DNA of 49,875 nucleotides, taken from NCBI GenBank assembly GCA_002315935.1, contig DCII01000043.1:1-49875 (forward strand), given 5' to 3'. The stretch comes from Ruminococcaceae bacterium UBA1730 (GTDB lineage Bacteria; Bacillota; Clostridia; Oscillospirales; Acutalibacteraceae). The notes below the pieces were generated by a model. The model was not told the DNA's origin. It ran no database searches and was given only the letters and a program-made list of their open reading frames with translations. Shown here one piece after another: positions 49,779-49,875 of the stretch. The position numbers and the translations under genes were made by a program. Each line of letters opens with the position of its first letter. The first letter of the stretch is position 1.

Positions 49779-49875
49779 TTTTAGGAAACGCTGATTAAAT
49801 CGGCAAACAAGATTTTCGAGTATGTTTTCGGCGTGAAAAAGGCACAAAACAGAAGATATAATTTGTGTATTTCAG
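49779..49875. mobile_element. MITE-like element, copy cut by the window end
   Basis: From TTTTAGGAAACGCTGATT onward this matches the element at 21564 with only two changes over the first about 65 bases. It then diverges around 49850 and matches again at TTTGTGTATTTCA. Same orientation as the copy at 21564. The other terminus is outside the window. Confidence 0.8.

Noticed and set aside
1..49875. CRISPR array or cas genes
   Set aside because: No regularly spaced repeats and no Cas-like proteins were seen on either strand.

Overview
The window looks like a piece of a Clostridia genome (Firmicutes), most likely a gut Oscillospirales/Ruminococcaceae member. The grounds are a tandem glycine riboswitch, strong GGAGG-type ribosome binding sites, frequent TTG starts, lipobox lipoproteins, an mreBCD-mrdA-minD cluster, many glycoside hydrolases, a Gram-positive type LexA box and secreted proteins with InlB-type repeats. 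No rRNA or taxonomic marker is present, so this assignment is inference.

Layout. 1-257: start of a tRNA-Pro gene whose 5' end and leader are duplicated around a short insert. 567-7260 (minus): nine-gene phage head/packaging cassette (small and large terminase, portal, protease-like protein, decoration-like protein, major capsid protein, two connector/closure proteins, and a last protein that looks like a tail-terminator/fibre-tip fusion). No tail, lysis, replication, integrase or repressor gene lies beside it. 7491-8999: secreted metallophosphoesterase. 9113-11865 (minus): two-gene flavin oxidoreductase operon. 12069-17418 (plus): sugar operon of GH42 beta-galactosidase, metallophosphoesterase, ribulose-phosphate-epimerase-like protein, PfkB kinase and TIM-barrel isomerase. 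17511-19344: promoter, tandem glycine riboswitch, terminator and Na+:alanine/glycine symporter. 19397-21534 (minus): two membrane proteins. 21795-23327 (minus): ComM-like Mg-chelatase protein. 23668-30274 (plus): topoisomerase III, oligopeptide-binding lipoprotein, GH5-fold pseudoenzyme and a secreted repeat protein, tightly packed. 30594-39555 (minus): long run xylB-like kinase, lipoprotein, mreB, mreC, mreD, mrdA, minD, mnmE. 39789-48640: carbohydrate locus with GH95-like, GH38/57-like, XRE regulator, GPH transporter and GH31. 48721-49613 (minus): barstar/barnase immunity-toxin pair; the toxin carries the C-terminal part of a phage MuF-type head protein domain.

The strongest candidates for something unusual are: (1) the tail-less capsid/packaging cassette ending in a closure-plus-fibre-like fusion; (2) the MuF-barnase toxin transcribed from a promoter with a perfect LexA-type GAAC-N4-GTTC site in its spacer, with paired substitutions at the barnase-barstar interface; (3) two small non-coding repeat families, one a MITE-like family with four copies or fragments, the other a 19-bp inverted-repeat element inserted in the U-tract of a terminator with a 12-bp target duplication; (4) a GH5-fold protein lacking both catalytic glutamates.

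The enzymes suggest a glycan forager: GH42, GH31, GH95-like and GH38/57-like hydrolases, a GPH sugar:cation transporter, a pentulose-type kinase and an isomerase/kinase/epimerase set. Everything here was read by eye; no database search or structure prediction was run.
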